46,688 bases of DNA from an uncultured Clostridium sp. (GCA_947178445.1 CAMWYJ010000023.1:1-46688), one strand, 5' to 3'; positions 18,626-28,853 are shown, counted from the first letter of the stretch. Translations and numbers: made by a program. Notes: a model not told the origin generated them from the sequence alone.

Positions 18626-19735
18626 ATGGGAAAAAGAATAGGTGTATTTATAGGAATATTTATAGCAGCATTTGTTGTAATGGCTGCTTATCAAAAGGTG
18701 CCGGCTTTTCAGGAAAAGATTGCTTCGTTGACAGAAGAGAATTTCAATGAGGAGAATATTTATTCTTTGCTGACGGAGATTTCAAATCGTCTGGATGAAG
18801 AAATTTTAAATGGATCGGATTCTTTTACAATCTATTTAAAAGATATGGATATAAATGAAATTAATCAGATTAATTCTTCGTTGGATGGTGTCTTTGGAAG
18901 TGGGGAAAGCTATCAGCAGATAGGCATGATTGGAAGTACATATAAAAAAGTGAAGATCACAATTAAGAAAACGCCCAATTATTATGCTTATGCAGCTTAT
19001 ATTGGAAAACAGGAAATACCGGATACAGAGACGAAAGCGCAGGAAATATATACGGTAATTAAGGAGATATTAGATACGCAGATAACAGAGCAGATGTCAG
19101 ATTATGAAAAAGAGCTTGTGCTGCATGACTATCTGACGACACATTGTGTGTATAGTGATGTGGTGGATCAACAGCCAGAGAGTGATATTTATCGTGCATA
19201 TGGTGCGCTGGTAAACAAGGATGCGGTTTGTAATGGCTATGCAGAGGCCATGCAGCTTTTGCTGATGTGTGCAGGCGTAAATACAAAATTTGTCGTCGGA
19301 ACGGCAGATGGGGTTGACCATGCGTGGAATCTTGTAGAAATAGATGGGAAATGGTATCATTTAGATACCACATGGGACGATCCCACACCGGATCAGGCAG
19401 AGGATACGATTCATCCGTATTTCAATGTGACGGATGAGATCATGGAGCAAAGTCATAGCTGGCAGAAGGAAAATTATCCGAAGGCAGATGATATGACATA
19501 TAATTATTATATGCAAAATGGTTCCTATTTTAAGGATTTTATGTTTTATAAGGATTGTGCATATATACAGTTGGTCACAAATGGTGAAAAACGGTATGAG
19601 GCTGTGATTGAAAATTATTATCCGGATAAAGAAGATATGCAGTTTCTTTTTGAAAATAATTATAGATATAATAGTATTAGCTGGCAGTCTTTTGGAGAAG
19701 GAGCATATAATGTTCTGGTACTGAGAGGAGAGTAA
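18626..19735 (+). CDS. Secreted/anchored transglutaminase-like protein
   Basis: A 369-aa protein with an N-terminal membrane segment (about residues 5-22) that acts as a signal anchor. The transglutaminase core runs about residues 130-260 and has an intact triad: C202 in VCNGYAEAMQ, H232 in VDHAWNLV and D247 in HLDTTWDDP. This papain-like fold in bacteria usually cuts or remodels peptides, often at the cell wall; the true substrate is unknown. The 277-nt divergent region to moxR carries the promoters. The DUF1700 gene starts 2 nt after its stop, so the two are translated together. Confidence 0.88.
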   Translation: MGKRIGVFIGIFIAAFVVMAAYQKVPAFQEKIASLTEENFNEENIYSLLTEISNRLDEEILNGSDSFTIYLKDMDINEINQINSSLDGVFGSGESYQQIGMIGSTYKKVKITIKKTPNYYAYAAYIGKQEIPDTETKAQEIYTVIKEILDTQITEQMSDYEKELVLHDYLTTHCVYSDVVDQQPESDIYRAYGALVNKDAVCNGYAEAMQLLLMCAGVNTKFVVGTADGVDHAWNLVEIDGKWYHLDTTWDDPTPDQAEDTIHPYFNVTDEIMEQSHSWQKENYPKADDMTYNYYMQNGSYFKDFMFYKDCAYIQLVTNGEKRYEAVIENYYPDKEDMQFLFENNYRYNSISWQSFGEGAYNVLVLRGE

Positions 19736-19737
19736 AG

Positions 19738-20235
19738 ATGACAAAACAGGAATTTTTAAATGAACTGAAAGAGGCTCTTATAGGTGAGGTAACACCAGAA
19801 GCAATGATGGATTCTTACAGATATTATAATTCTTATATTGATGAGTATGTACGGAAGGGAAAAAGTGAAGAGGAAGTAATTGAAACGCTTGGGAAACCTG
19901 CATTGATTGCCCGTTCTATCATTGCTGCCCAGACCGGAGAGCGTGTGGCTGACGTTGAATTCACTGAAGACGGCAGGGAGAGAAAGATATGGCGAAAAGA
20001 ACGGGCAAATACATATTCAAGCGGGCAGGAGCAATCCTTCAGATATAAGGAGTTTCATTTTGATCCGGGAGCATGGTACGCAAAGATCATATATGCATTG
20101 ATCATCATTTTGCTGGTTGTCCTTGTATTCTGTATTTTGAAGGGTGTTATATGGGTATTTATTACCTTTGGCATTCCGATTCTGATTTTGCTTGGTATCA
20201 TTTATCTGATCATGTATTTTACAGGAAACAGGTGA
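19738..20235 (+). CDS. HAAS/DUF1700 membrane protein
   Basis: A 165-aa protein. Residues 1-65 form a helical HAAS-type signalling module (MTKQEFLNELKEAL, then YNSYIDEYVRKGKSEEE and LGKPALIARSIIA). The C-terminal ~60 residues are two hydrophobic helices. HAAS domains often pair with PadR or other regulators, but none is adjacent here. It is tightly linked to the transglutaminase gene (2-nt gap). Function unknown. Confidence 0.8.
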   Translation: MTKQEFLNELKEALIGEVTPEAMMDSYRYYNSYIDEYVRKGKSEEEVIETLGKPALIARSIIAAQTGERVADVEFTEDGRERKIWRKERANTYSSGQEQSFRYKEFHFDPGAWYAKIIYALIIILLVVLVFCILKGVIWVFITFGIPILILLGIIYLIMYFTGNR

Positions 20236-20320
20236 TGGAATGTTTATAATGTTTGATTTGACGGCAATGAAATATCGTATGAATAGAAACGGGCAATTCA
20301 GAAAAAAATAAAAAAAGTGC

Positions 20321-20349
20321 TTGACATTTTTAGGGAATTTTAATATACT
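20321..20349 (+). promoter_or_regulatory. Strong sigma-A promoter of the tRNA operon
   Basis: TTGACA (20321-20326), 17 nt, TATACT (20344-20349). It lies 23 nt before the first tRNA, as expected for a stable-RNA unit. Confidence 0.88.
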
Positions 20350-20372
20350 AACATTCGTGTCGAGTGCACAAT

Positions 20373-20445
20373 GGAATCTTAGCTCAGCTGGGAGAGCATC
20401 TGCCTTACAAGCAGAGGGTCACAGGTTCGAGCCCTGTAGGTTCCA
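20373..20445 (+). tRNA. tRNA-Val (anticodon TAC)
   Basis: A 73-nt cloverleaf: acceptor GGAATCT with AGGTTCC, D-stem GCTC/GAGC, anticodon stem TCTGC/GCAGA with loop CTTACAA (anticodon TAC), and T-arm ACAGG/CCTGT with TTCGAGC. All stems pair (one G-T in the acceptor). The CCA end is not encoded. Confidence 0.97.
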
Positions 20446-20450
20446 TTTAT

Positions 20451-20524
20451 GGCGGAATAGCTCAGTTGGCTAGAGCATACGGTTCATACCCGTAGTGTCG
20501 AGAGTTCAAATCTCCCTTCCGCTA
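20451..20524 (+). tRNA. tRNA-Met (elongator, anticodon CAT)
   Basis: A 74-nt cloverleaf, 5 nt after tRNA-Val. Anticodon stem TACGG/CCGTA holds loop TTCATAC (anticodon CAT). D-stem is GCTC/GAGC. There are two odd pairs: G1-T72 in the acceptor and A50-C64 in the T-stem. It lacks the three G-C pairs of initiator tRNA and does not look like tRNA-Ile2, so elongator Met is the best call. CCA is not encoded. Confidence 0.93.
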
Positions 20525-20528
20525 CTTG

Positions 20529-20554
20529 GGAAGTCAGTGATGACTTCCTTTTTT
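20529..20554 (+). terminator. Terminator of the tRNA operon
   Basis: GGAAGTCA (20529-20536), loop GTGA, TGACTTCC (20541-20548), then TTTTTT. Perfect 8-bp stem. Confidence 0.93.
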
Positions 20555-20644
20555 AGTGACAGAATAAGAAATGAATGGTATAGTATTTTCTGGAAATAAT
20601 GATAGGAAAGTACTATGTTTTATAGAGGTGTCAGGAGGTAACAT

Positions 20645-23554
20645 ATGAACGTGAACAATTATACAGTGTTAAAGGAAGAGTATATTGAGGAGATGAATGG
20701 AACAGCATATCTGCTTTCCCATGATAAGACGAAGGCAAGAGTAATGCTTGTGAAAAATGATGATACGAACAAGGTGTTTACGATTGGGTTCCGTACCCCA
20801 CCGGCAAATGATACAGGTGTTCCGCATATTATTGAACATTCCGTTCTTTGTGGTTCTAGAAAATTTCCAGTGAAAGATCCGTTTGTGGAGCTTGCGAAGG
20901 GTTCCCTTAATACCTTTTTAAATGCCATGACGTATCCGGACAAGACGGTATATCCGATTGCATCCGTAAATGACAAGGATTTCCACAATCTTATGAACGT
21001 TTATTTAGATGCTGTTTTTTATCCGGATATTTATTCAAATGACAAGATTTTAAAACAGGAAGGCTGGCATTTTCACCTGGAGAACGCAGAGGATGACCTG
21101 ACCTATAATGGTGTCGTATATAATGAGATGAAGGGTGTTTATTCTTCGGCGGATTCCCAACTTGCACAGGCAGTACAGCGGGCACTGTATCCGGATACCA
21201 CCTATGGCTGCGATTCCGGTGGTGATCCCAAAAGCATTCCGGAGCTTACCTATGAAGATTTTTTAGATTTTCATAAAAAGTACTATCATCCTTCTAATAG
21301 CTATATTTACCTGTATGGTGATGTGGATATGGAAAAAGAGCTTGCCTTTATTGATGAGGAGTATCTGAGTGATTTCGATTATTTAAAAGTGGATTCCGAA
21401 ATTCATTTACAGGCAGATTTTGAAAAGGCAAAGGAGGTCACAGTTTTTTATCCGTTGTCTGATGCAGAGGAGGAGGAAAATAATACCTATTTGAGCTATA
21501 ATACGGTAATTGGCAACAGCCTAAACCGTACCTTAAATCTCGCATTCTGCATTCTGGATTATGTAATGATCGATGTACCGGGAGCACCTGTTAAAAAAGC
21601 TTTGGTGGATGCGGGAATCAGCAGTGATGTGTACAGCTCTTATGATGACAGCATGTATCAGCCATTTTATGGTATTGTGGCAAAGGGATGTAAAACAGAG
21701 GACAAAGAGCGTTTCGTATCGGTCATTGAGAAGACACTTTCCGACATGGTTGAAAACGGATTGGAAGAGAAAGTATTAAGGGCGGCTATTAATCATTTTG
21801 AATTCAAGCTCCGGGAGGCAAATTACGGAAGATATCCAAAGGGGCTTATGTATGGTTTACAGGCATTTAATAGTTGGCTCTATGAGGATGACGAACCGTT
21901 TATGTATTTAAAATACATTGATATTTTTGAGTTTTTAAAGGCACAGGTGGGAACGGATTATTTCACCAATATATTAAGGGAATATGTATTAGGCAATTCT
22001 CATAAGGCGGTTGTAGTGGCAGTGCCAAAGAAGGGATTAAATAAAGAAAATGATATGCAGACAGCAAAGAAGCTTGCAGAATATAAGGCATCTTTGTCAA
22101 AAGAAGAGATTGCTGCATTTGTTGCAAAGACAAAGGAGCTTTTGGATTATCAGTCAGAATCGACACCGGAGGAAAAATTACTGACCATCCCATTGTTAGA
22201 GCTTTCGGATATCGGGAAAGAGGCATATAAGCTTAAGAATGAAGAGGATATAGTAGCGGATGTCAGACTTTTAAAGCATGATATTTTCACCAATGGAATT
22301 GACTATGTGACCTACCATTTTGATCTGACGCATGTGTCGATGGAGCTTATGCCATATATTTCATTGCTGACTGCGCTTTATAAAGAGGTGGATACAGACC
22401 GCAGGGATTACAGAAGCCTTTCAAATGAGATTGATTTAAAAACTGGTGGTGTTGGAACTACCGTTGCCGTAATGGGGGTAAAGAAGGAAAAGGGAGAATA
22501 TGCAGCAAGTCTTGACGTGAAAACAAAAGTGTTGCATGAGAATCTTCCGGATGCATTGGCACTTATGGAGGAAATTGTATTTACCTCCCATATTACAGAT
22601 AAGAAGAGAATGAAAGAACTGGTTGCAGAGATTTATTCTCAGTTAAAAGAAAGCATACAGGAAGGTGGTCATATTGCGATGGCAAACCGGGCATCATCCT
22701 ATTTTTCAAAGGCAGCATATTTAAAGGAAATGATAGAGGGTATTACCTTTTATGAATTTATTGCAAAATTAAATAAAGATTTTGAAGCCCGGTATGAGGA
22801 GACTTGTGAAAAGCTTAGATTGTTACTACATGCTTTTGCAAAGAAGGAAAATCTGTTTATTTCGTATACTGGTAAAGAAGATATCCGGGATTCCTTAGAA
22901 GTAGCAATTACATCAATGGAGAAATATTTAAATGATGACACCTCGGATATGGTAACACAGCAATTTGATTTACGGGCAAAGAATGAGGGCTTTAAGACAT
23001 CAAGCAAGGTGCAGTATGCGGCAGTGGCTGGTAATTTTATAGAAAAGGGACTTAAGTTTACAGGTGCGCTGCATGTTTTACAGATCGTCTTTTCCTATGA
23101 TTATCTATGGGTAAATGTGCGGGTAAAAGGTGGTGCATATGGCTGCATGTGTTCTTTTGCCCAGACAGGTGATTCCTATTTTACCTCCTACCGTGATCCA
23201 AATCTTGCAAGAACTTATAGCATTTACGAACAGGCGGTAGAATATGTGAAAAATTTCACAGTATCGGATCGTGATATGGTAAAATATATCATTGGAACGA
23301 TTGCAAAGTTGGATGCTCCATTGACTCCCGCAGCGGACGGAAGACAGAGTGATCTGATGCATCAGGCAGGAATTACACAGGAAGAATTGGAAAAAATCCG
23401 ACAGGAGGTATTATCCTGTGACAAAGAAAAAATCCGTGCATTGGTACCTTATTTAGAAGCAATTTTTGCGGAGGATTATCGGAGTGCATTAGGAGATGAA
23501 GATGTGATTGAGAGAGAAAAAGGGCTGTTCAAAGAAATAAAGGCATTTGCGTAA
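20645..23554 (+). CDS. M16C zinc peptidase (insulinase family, PreP-like)
   Basis: A 969-aa protein, full length for the presequence-protease branch. The inverted zinc site is H61-I-I-E64-H65 in GVPHIIEHSVLCGSRKF; the third ligand is E161 in NEMKGVYSS. The chain is built of four M16 repeats; the second half has GGAYGCMCSFAQTG with no zinc motif, as usual. There is no signal peptide, so it likely degrades peptides in the cytoplasm. Start ATG 20645 follows CAGGAGGT. It directly follows the tRNA terminator and is its own transcription unit. Confidence 0.95.
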   Translation: MNVNNYTVLKEEYIEEMNGTAYLLSHDKTKARVMLVKNDDTNKVFTIGFRTPPANDTGVPHIIEHSVLCGSRKFPVKDPFVELAKGSLNTFLNAMTYPDKTVYPIASVNDKDFHNLMNVYLDAVFYPDIYSNDKILKQEGWHFHLENAEDDLTYNGVVYNEMKGVYSSADSQLAQAVQRALYPDTTYGCDSGGDPKSIPELTYEDFLDFHKKYYHPSNSYIYLYGDVDMEKELAFIDEEYLSDFDYLKVDSEIHLQADFEKAKEVTVFYPLSDAEEEENNTYLSYNTVIGNSLNRTLNLAFCILDYVMIDVPGAPVKKALVDAGISSDVYSSYDDSMYQPFYGIVAKGCKTEDKERFVSVIEKTLSDMVENGLEEKVLRAAINHFEFKLREANYGRYPKGLMYGLQAFNSWLYEDDEPFMYLKYIDIFEFLKAQVGTDYFTNILREYVLGNSHKAVVVAVPKKGLNKENDMQTAKKLAEYKASLSKEEIAAFVAKTKELLDYQSESTPEEKLLTIPLLELSDIGKEAYKLKNEEDIVADVRLLKHDIFTNGIDYVTYHFDLTHVSMELMPYISLLTALYKEVDTDRRDYRSLSNEIDLKTGGVGTTVAVMGVKKEKGEYAASLDVKTKVLHENLPDALALMEEIVFTSHITDKKRMKELVAEIYSQLKESIQEGGHIAMANRASSYFSKAAYLKEMIEGITFYEFIAKLNKDFEARYEETCEKLRLLLHAFAKKENLFISYTGKEDIRDSLEVAITSMEKYLNDDTSDMVTQQFDLRAKNEGFKTSSKVQYAAVAGNFIEKGLKFTGALHVLQIVFSYDYLWVNVRVKGGAYGCMCSFAQTGDSYFTSYRDPNLARTYSIYEQAVEYVKNFTVSDRDMVKYIIGTIAKLDAPLTPAADGRQSDLMHQAGITQEELEKIRQEVLSCDKEKIRALVPYLEAIFAEDYRSALGDEDVIEREKGLFKEIKAFA

Positions 23555-23656
23555 TTGACAGGGAAAAGGAAAAATTACATTCTTTGCAACACTTTCTGAC
23601 TTTTTGAACACTTATATCATATAATGCCAAAAAGGAAAATGCGAGGAGGAATTACC

Positions 23657-24826
23657 ATGATAAAAAGAGAGAACAAAAGAAGAATCAGACACAATAAGCT
23701 GTTTGCCGGATTGTTTGCAGCAGCAATGGTATGTACTGGTATGGCAGGCTGTGGAAATGCAAAAAGTGAAAGTCTATTGTCAAACAGCTACGAAACGGCT
23801 TCCTATGCGAATGAAACTGCAGGTTATGATGCTGCGGCATATGATTCTGCACCGGCGGCTGATTATGAAATGGAAGCGAAAGAAGACTTCGCAGACAGTG
23901 ATTATGGCTTAGAGGAAAATATCGCAGAGGCAGAAGGCGCTTCTTCATCTAATACAGTGTCTGGTGCAAAGGAGCAGAGTACTGCGCAGAGTGTTGGAAA
24001 ACAGGATAGTAAGAAGATTATCAAACGGTATAATTATTCTTATGAAACAGAGAGGTTTGATGAGGCGCAGGCATATTTAAAACAGCAGATTGATGCATAT
24101 GATGGATATATTTCCTCCTCTGAGGTTTATGGTTCCGGTAGACGGTCTTTATATCTGACAGCCAGAATTCCGGCGGAAAACAGCGACCAGTTTGTGGGGC
24201 AGCTTGGCAGCCTTGGAACGATGGTGAGCCAGTCAGAATCAGCAGAGGATATTACGCTTCAATATACAGATACAGAGAGCCGTATTGCATCCTTAAAGAC
24301 GGAGCAGGAGCGTCTGCTTGCCTTGCTTGATAAGGCAGATTCCTTAGAGACTATTGTGACATTGGAGGATCGGCTTACAGAGGTTCGTTACGAGCTTGAA
24401 AATTATGAATCTCAGAGAAAGCTTTATGACGATTTGGTTACCTATAGCACTGTAACCATTACGTTAGAGGAAGTGACTTATACGGTGGAAGTGGATGACA
24501 GTACATTTCTTACAAGAATAACGACTGGTCTGGAAAAATCTTTCCGTGACATCCGTAATGGATTTGGGAACTTTTTGGTGGGACTAATCGTGGCACTTCC
24601 ATATCTAGCTATATGGGGCTTTATCATATTTTTAATTGTTTGGATTATCAGAAGCCTTATCAAAAGACAGAAACGTAAACGGCTTTTGAAAAAGGAGAAA
24701 GAAAAAGAGGATGTTACCGGACCTGAAGCGGTTTTGTCCTTGGATGATGCAAAGGAAGAGCAACCGTCCTTTATTGCGGAGGATATAGAAAAAGAAGAAT
24801 CTGGGAAAGAGAATACACAGGAATAG
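23657..24826 (+). CDS. DUF4349 lipoprotein
   Basis: A 389-aa lipoprotein. The signal peptide is followed by the lipobox GMAGC (about residue 33), a low-complexity Ala/Tyr/Glu/Ser-rich stretch to about residue 125, the DUF4349 domain (KIIKRYNYSYETERFDEAQA through DLVTYSTVTITLEE) with an internal coiled coil, and a C-terminal membrane segment (about 310-335) ending in a charged cytoplasmic tail. Both ends are therefore membrane-linked. Start ATG 23657 has GAGGAGG upstream; an earlier ATG at 23624 lacks a ribosome site. Function of DUF4349 is not known. era begins 34 nt later. Confidence 0.87.
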   Translation: MIKRENKRRIRHNKLFAGLFAAAMVCTGMAGCGNAKSESLLSNSYETASYANETAGYDAAAYDSAPAADYEMEAKEDFADSDYGLEENIAEAEGASSSNTVSGAKEQSTAQSVGKQDSKKIIKRYNYSYETERFDEAQAYLKQQIDAYDGYISSSEVYGSGRRSLYLTARIPAENSDQFVGQLGSLGTMVSQSESAEDITLQYTDTESRIASLKTEQERLLALLDKADSLETIVTLEDRLTEVRYELENYESQRKLYDDLVTYSTVTITLEEVTYTVEVDDSTFLTRITTGLEKSFRDIRNGFGNFLVGLIVALPYLAIWGFIIFLIVWIIRSLIKRQKRKRLLKKEKEKEDVTGPEAVLSLDDAKEEQPSFIAEDIEKEESGKENTQE

Positions 24827-24860
24827 GAAAAACGGTTTTTTAGCTTCAGGAGGAGGATAA

Positions 24861-25757
24861 GTGTTTAAGTCAGGATTTGTAACAATTATTGGAAGACCGA
24901 ATGTAGGAAAGTCAACACTGATGAACCATTTAATCGGACAAAAAATCGCCATAACGAGCAAAAAGGCTCAAACCACAAGGAACCGCATACAAACTGTATA
25001 CACCGGGGAGGAGGGACAGATTGTGTTCCTCGATACCCCGGGTATCAACCGGGCGAAAAATAAGCTTGGTGAATATATGTTAAGTACGGCGGAAAATACA
25101 TTAAAGGAAGTGGATGTGATTTTGTGGCTGGTGGAACCGACTACTTTTATTGGAGCGGGGGAACAGTACATTGTGGAGAAGCTTTTGAAAGTTTCGACAC
25201 CGGTGATCCTTGTAATAAACAAAATTGATACAGTAGAAGAGGAAGCGGTATTCAAAGCAATTGAAACATATAAAGAAGTTTGTGACTTTAAGGCGATTAT
25301 TCCGGTGGCAGCATTGAAGGACAAAAATACGGATGAATTGCTCAAGACAATTTTTTCTTATTTAGAGGAAGGACCGCAGTATTATGATGCGGATACGATT
25401 ACAGATCAGCCGGAGCGGGCTATTGTGGCAGAAATCATAAGAGAAAAATCTCTTCGATGTCTTGACAAAGAGGTTCCACATGGGATTGCGGTAGTGATTG
25501 ACCGGATGAAAGACCGGGAAACCGGAAATATCGTAGATATTGATGCAACTATTATCTGTGAAAGAAATTCCCATAAAGGGATTATTATTGGTAAGCAGGG
25601 AACGATGCTTAAAAAGATTGGAACCCAGGCAAGGAGAGATATCGAAAATCTGCTGGATACGAAGGTAAACCTGAAACTATGGGTAAAGGTGAAAAAGGAT
25701 TGGAGAGACAGTGAATTTCTACTTAAGAATTATGGCTATAAGGATATCGATTATTAG
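24861..25757 (+). CDS. era: GTPase Era
   Basis: A 298-aa essential GTPase that helps mature 16S rRNA and assemble the 30S subunit. G1 is GRPNVGKSTLMN, G3 DTPG, G4 NKID, followed by the KH domain with GIIIGKQGTMLKKIG. Start is GTG 24861, supported by AGGAGGA 7 nt upstream. recO follows 61 nt after the stop, a conserved order in Firmicutes (era-recO-glyS), here interrupted by one small lipoprotein gene. Confidence 0.98.
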   Translation: MFKSGFVTIIGRPNVGKSTLMNHLIGQKIAITSKKAQTTRNRIQTVYTGEEGQIVFLDTPGINRAKNKLGEYMLSTAENTLKEVDVILWLVEPTTFIGAGEQYIVEKLLKVSTPVILVINKIDTVEEEAVFKAIETYKEVCDFKAIIPVAALKDKNTDELLKTIFSYLEEGPQYYDADTITDQPERAIVAEIIREKSLRCLDKEVPHGIAVVIDRMKDRETGNIVDIDATIICERNSHKGIIIGKQGTMLKKIGTQARRDIENLLDTKVNLKLWVKVKKDWRDSEFLLKNYGYKDIDY

Positions 25758-25818
25758 GGAAGCGATAAGAGGCAAGGGCTCAATGTGTTTCAAGATAACG
25801 GACAGGGGGCAGTAGGGG

Positions 25819-26559
25819 ATGCGTGATAAAATAGAGCTTACCGGAATGGTGCTTTCTAGTACGCTGGTGGGTGATTATGACAAGCGGTTAGTGATTCTTA
25901 CAAAAGAACGTGGTAAGATTACTGCTTTTGCACGTGGGGCGAGAAAGCCGAATAGTCCGTTTCTGGGAATCAGCGAGCCTTTTAATTTTGCAGTGTTCAC
26001 AGTACTAGAGGGTTTTGATGCTTACCGTCTAATCGGCGCAGATGTAAAGGAATATTTTCTTGAAGTAAAGAATGATATTGAGGGAATCTGCTATGGTACA
26101 TATTTTTGTGATGTGCTGGAATATCTTTGTGTAGAAGGTGTGGGAGATGTCAATATGCTGAATTTATTATATATGACATTAAAGGCATTGATAAAAAAAG
26201 AGATTCCAAATCCGTTGGTCCGGAGAATCTTTGAACTGAAGGTTCTGGCTTATGATGGTGAGGCAATGGCGGCATTTTCCTGTGCAAATTGTGGGAATAC
26301 AAAGGTAGTGGCTTTTTATATGGCAGCGAATGGCTTCCTTTGTGAAGAGTGTGTCAAAAAAGCCGGGAATGTTTTGATGATTTCGCAGTCTGCTGTCTAT
26401 ACAGTGCAATATGTACTTTCTGAAGCGGTGAATAAGATATATACATTTCAGCTTTCAGAAGAGGTATGGCGGGAATTTGATGAGGTTGTGGGGCGATATT
26501 TTGAACACCAGATACCAAAAAAATTCAACTCTTTAGAAATTCTTGCTGCTTTGTCTTGA
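25819..26559 (+). CDS. recO: DNA repair protein RecO
   Basis: A 246-aa protein of the RecFOR recombination-mediator pathway, which loads RecA onto SSB-coated DNA. It shows an N-terminal OB fold (IELTGMVLSSTLVGDYDKRL through ITAFARGARKP) and a zinc-binding pair, CANC at about residue 155 and CEEC about 20 residues later. Length and order next to era agree. Confidence 0.96.
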   Translation: MRDKIELTGMVLSSTLVGDYDKRLVILTKERGKITAFARGARKPNSPFLGISEPFNFAVFTVLEGFDAYRLIGADVKEYFLEVKNDIEGICYGTYFCDVLEYLCVEGVGDVNMLNLLYMTLKALIKKEIPNPLVRRIFELKVLAYDGEAMAAFSCANCGNTKVVAFYMAANGFLCEECVKKAGNVLMISQSAVYTVQYVLSEAVNKIYTFQLSEEVWREFDEVVGRYFEHQIPKKFNSLEILAALS

Positions 26560-26780
26560 AATATTATCTATTTGTGTGTAAAATGTATTCGTCCTTGTAG
26601 TGTCACATTAAAAATGCATATACGAAATAATGGGATGGAAAATTTACAGAGAACGATTTGGGATGTAAAGGGTGATAGAAAAAAGAAAGAAAGGAAAGAT
26701 TGCAGACACATACTTTCACCCGTTGTGTTTGTGAATCAAATGGACAGGGGAACTTGTTCGCTTGAGATTCGGTGCAGATC

Positions 26781-27353
26781 ATGAAGAAAATTCAGTTAAT
26801 AATGTTTTTTGTGGCATTTATCTGTCTGCTTACAGGCTGCAGTATGGATGCAAAGAAGTATGACAAGAATACATTGGTGGTAAAAAGGAATGGCTCTATA
26901 GTGGAGATTGCAGTGGAGGATTTCAAGGACTCTTCGATACAAGCCGGGGATTTGGAAGCCTACATTGATGAACAGATTGAAGATTATAATGGAGAGAATG
27001 GAAAGCTGGTTAAAAAATCATATATTGATACAGAGGATATGAGTAAAGTGAAGCTTGTGCTCAACTATAAGGATATGGAAAGCTTTAATGGATTTAATTT
27101 GTTAGAGTGTACATTAGATGCTTATGAGAATGTAAAGGAAGAGGATTTGGAGGGAGACTTTACTTCTGCAGATGGAAAGAATATATCTTACACAAAGCTT
27201 TCCGGGACAGAAAAAGCAGATGTTCTGATTCTTTCTGAGGCAACGGATGTCGTAGTAAAGGGTGACATTTTATATTATAATGACCAGGTTAGTGTAAAAG
27301 ATGGAGTCGTGACCACAAGCGGTGAAGGAAAGGCAATCATTATTTTTAAATAG
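26781..27353 (+). CDS. Hypothetical lipoprotein
   Basis: A 190-aa secreted lipoprotein with signal peptide and lipobox LLTGC (cysteine near residue 20). The mature part is acidic and has no motif I recognise. Start ATG 26781 was chosen over a GTG at 26772; the ribosome site is weak in either case. It sits between recO and glyS, about 35 nt before glyS, so it may be co-transcribed with glyS. The 221 nt before it hold no clear gene. Confidence 0.7.
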   Translation: MKKIQLIMFFVAFICLLTGCSMDAKKYDKNTLVVKRNGSIVEIAVEDFKDSSIQAGDLEAYIDEQIEDYNGENGKLVKKSYIDTEDMSKVKLVLNYKDMESFNGFNLLECTLDAYENVKEEDLEGDFTSADGKNISYTKLSGTEKADVLILSEATDVVVKGDILYYNDQVSVKDGVVTTSGEGKAIIIFK

Positions 27354-27388
27354 TAATAAAATATAATAAAAAGGCAGGTTTAGTAATT

Positions 27389-28786
27389 ATGGAAAAAACA
27401 ATGGATAAGATTGTAGCATTGGCAAAAGCGAGAGGTTTTGTGTACCCGGGTTCAGAAATCTATGGTGGATTGGCAAATACATGGGATTACGGAAATCTTG
27501 GTGTTGAGCTTAAGAACAATGTTAAAAAGGCATGGTGGAAAAAGTTTATTCAGGAAAATCCTTATAATGTAGGTGTGGATTGTGCGATTTTAATGAATCC
27601 GCAGACCTGGGTTGCATCAGGACATTTGGGAAGTTTTTCAGACCCTTTGATGGATTGTAAAGAGTGTCACGAGAGATTTCGTGCAGATAAAATTATTGAA
27701 GATTATATGGAAGACAAGGGAATTACGATAGAAGGTTCTGTGGATGCGTGGTCGCATGAGAAGATGGCAGAATATATCGAAAAAAATGAAATTTGCTGTC
27801 CAACCTGTGGAAAGAGGAATTTTACAGATATCCGTGAGTTCAATCTTATGTTTAAAACATTCCAGGGTGTAACGGAAGATGCAAAAAATACAATCTATTT
27901 AAGACCAGAGACAGCGCAGGGTATTTTCGTTAATTTTAAGAATGTGCAGAGAACCTCCAGAAAGAAAATACCGTTTGGAATTGGGCAGATTGGTAAGTCG
28001 TTCCGGAATGAGATTACACCAGGTAATTTTACATTCCGTACAAGAGAATTTGAGCAGATGGAGCTGGAATTTTTCTGTGAACCGGATACCGATTTAGAAT
28101 GGTTTGCATATTGGAAGCAGTTTTGTATTGACTGGCTTAAGGATCTTGGCATGAATCAGGAGGAGACCAGATACAGGGATCATGATAAAGAGGAGCTTTC
28201 TTTTTATAGCAAAGCGACCACAGATATTGAATACCTGTTTCCATTTGGCTGGGGTGAACTTTGGGGAATTGCGGACCGGACCGATTATGATCTTACCCAG
28301 CATCAAAATACATCCGGTGAGCCGATGGAATACTTTGACGATACAAAGAACACAAAGTATATTCCATATGTTATTGAACCATCGCTTGGTGCAGACCGTG
28401 TTACTTTGGCATTTTTGTGTTCCGCTTATGATGAGGAGAATATTGGAACAGAGGAGAAACCGGATATGCGTACAGTTCTTCATTTCCATCCGGCATTAGC
28501 TCCGGTTAAGATTGGTGTATTGCCATTATCTAAGAAACTGAATGAGGGTGCCGAAAAGATATTTACCGAGCTTTCTAAAACCTATAACTGTGAGTTTGAT
28601 GACCGGGGAAATATCGGTAAGCGTTATAGAAGACAGGATGAGATTGGTACTCCGTTTTGTGTAACCTATGATTTTGAATCAGATGAGGATGGAGCAGTAA
28701 CTGTCCGAGACCGTGACACCATGGAACAGGAGAGAATTAAGATTGAGGATTTGAAGACTTATTTCGAGAGGAAGTTTGAATATTAA
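27389..28786 (+). CDS. glyS: Glycyl-tRNA synthetase (single-chain type)
   Basis: A 465-aa class II aminoacyl-tRNA synthetase that charges tRNA-Gly. This is the eukaryote/archaea-like homodimeric form and not the alpha2-beta2 form. Visible segments are [19 protein letters not shown] at the start, a zinc site with CKEC and CPTC, motif 2 around [13 protein letters not shown], and [10 protein letters not shown] in motif 3. No T-box leader fits in the 35 nt before the start. A bidirectional terminator follows. Confidence 0.97.
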   Translation: MEKTMDKIVALAKARGFVYPGSEIYGGLANTWDYGNLGVELKNNVKKAWWKKFIQENPYNVGVDCAILMNPQTWVASGHLGSFSDPLMDCKECHERFRADKIIEDYMEDKGITIEGSVDAWSHEKMAEYIEKNEICCPTCGKRNFTDIREFNLMFKTFQGVTEDAKNTIYLRPETAQGIFVNFKNVQRTSRKKIPFGIGQIGKSFRNEITPGNFTFRTREFEQMELEFFCEPDTDLEWFAYWKQFCIDWLKDLGMNQEETRYRDHDKEELSFYSKATTDIEYLFPFGWGELWGIADRTDYDLTQHQNTSGEPMEYFDDTKNTKYIPYVIEPSLGADRVTLAFLCSAYDEENIGTEEKPDMRTVLHFHPALAPVKIGVLPLSKKLNEGAEKIFTELSKTYNCEFDDRGNIGKRYRRQDEIGTPFCVTYDFESDEDGAVTVRDRDTMEQERIKIEDLKTYFERKFEY

Positions 28787-28802
28787 TCCCCTTTACACAC
28801 AA

Positions 28803-28844
28803 AAAAAAGATGTGTCTTAAGCTTTCGCAGACACATCTTTTTTT
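28803..28844. terminator. Bidirectional terminator between glyS and the PocR gene
   Basis: A-run plus GATGTGTCT (to 28817) pairs with AGACACATC plus T-run (28829-28844), with an 11-nt loop. The A-T flanks allow termination in both directions, fitting the convergent genes. Confidence 0.92.
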
Positions 28845-28853
28845 GTTGTGTAA

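Noticed and set aside
26572-26784. 70-aa open frame between recO and the lipoprotein gene
   Set aside because: Composition is unlike a protein and no ribosome site is seen; the region is probably non-coding leader.
27354-27388. T-box leader before glyS
   Set aside because: Only 35 nt separate glyS from the preceding gene, too short for a T-box.
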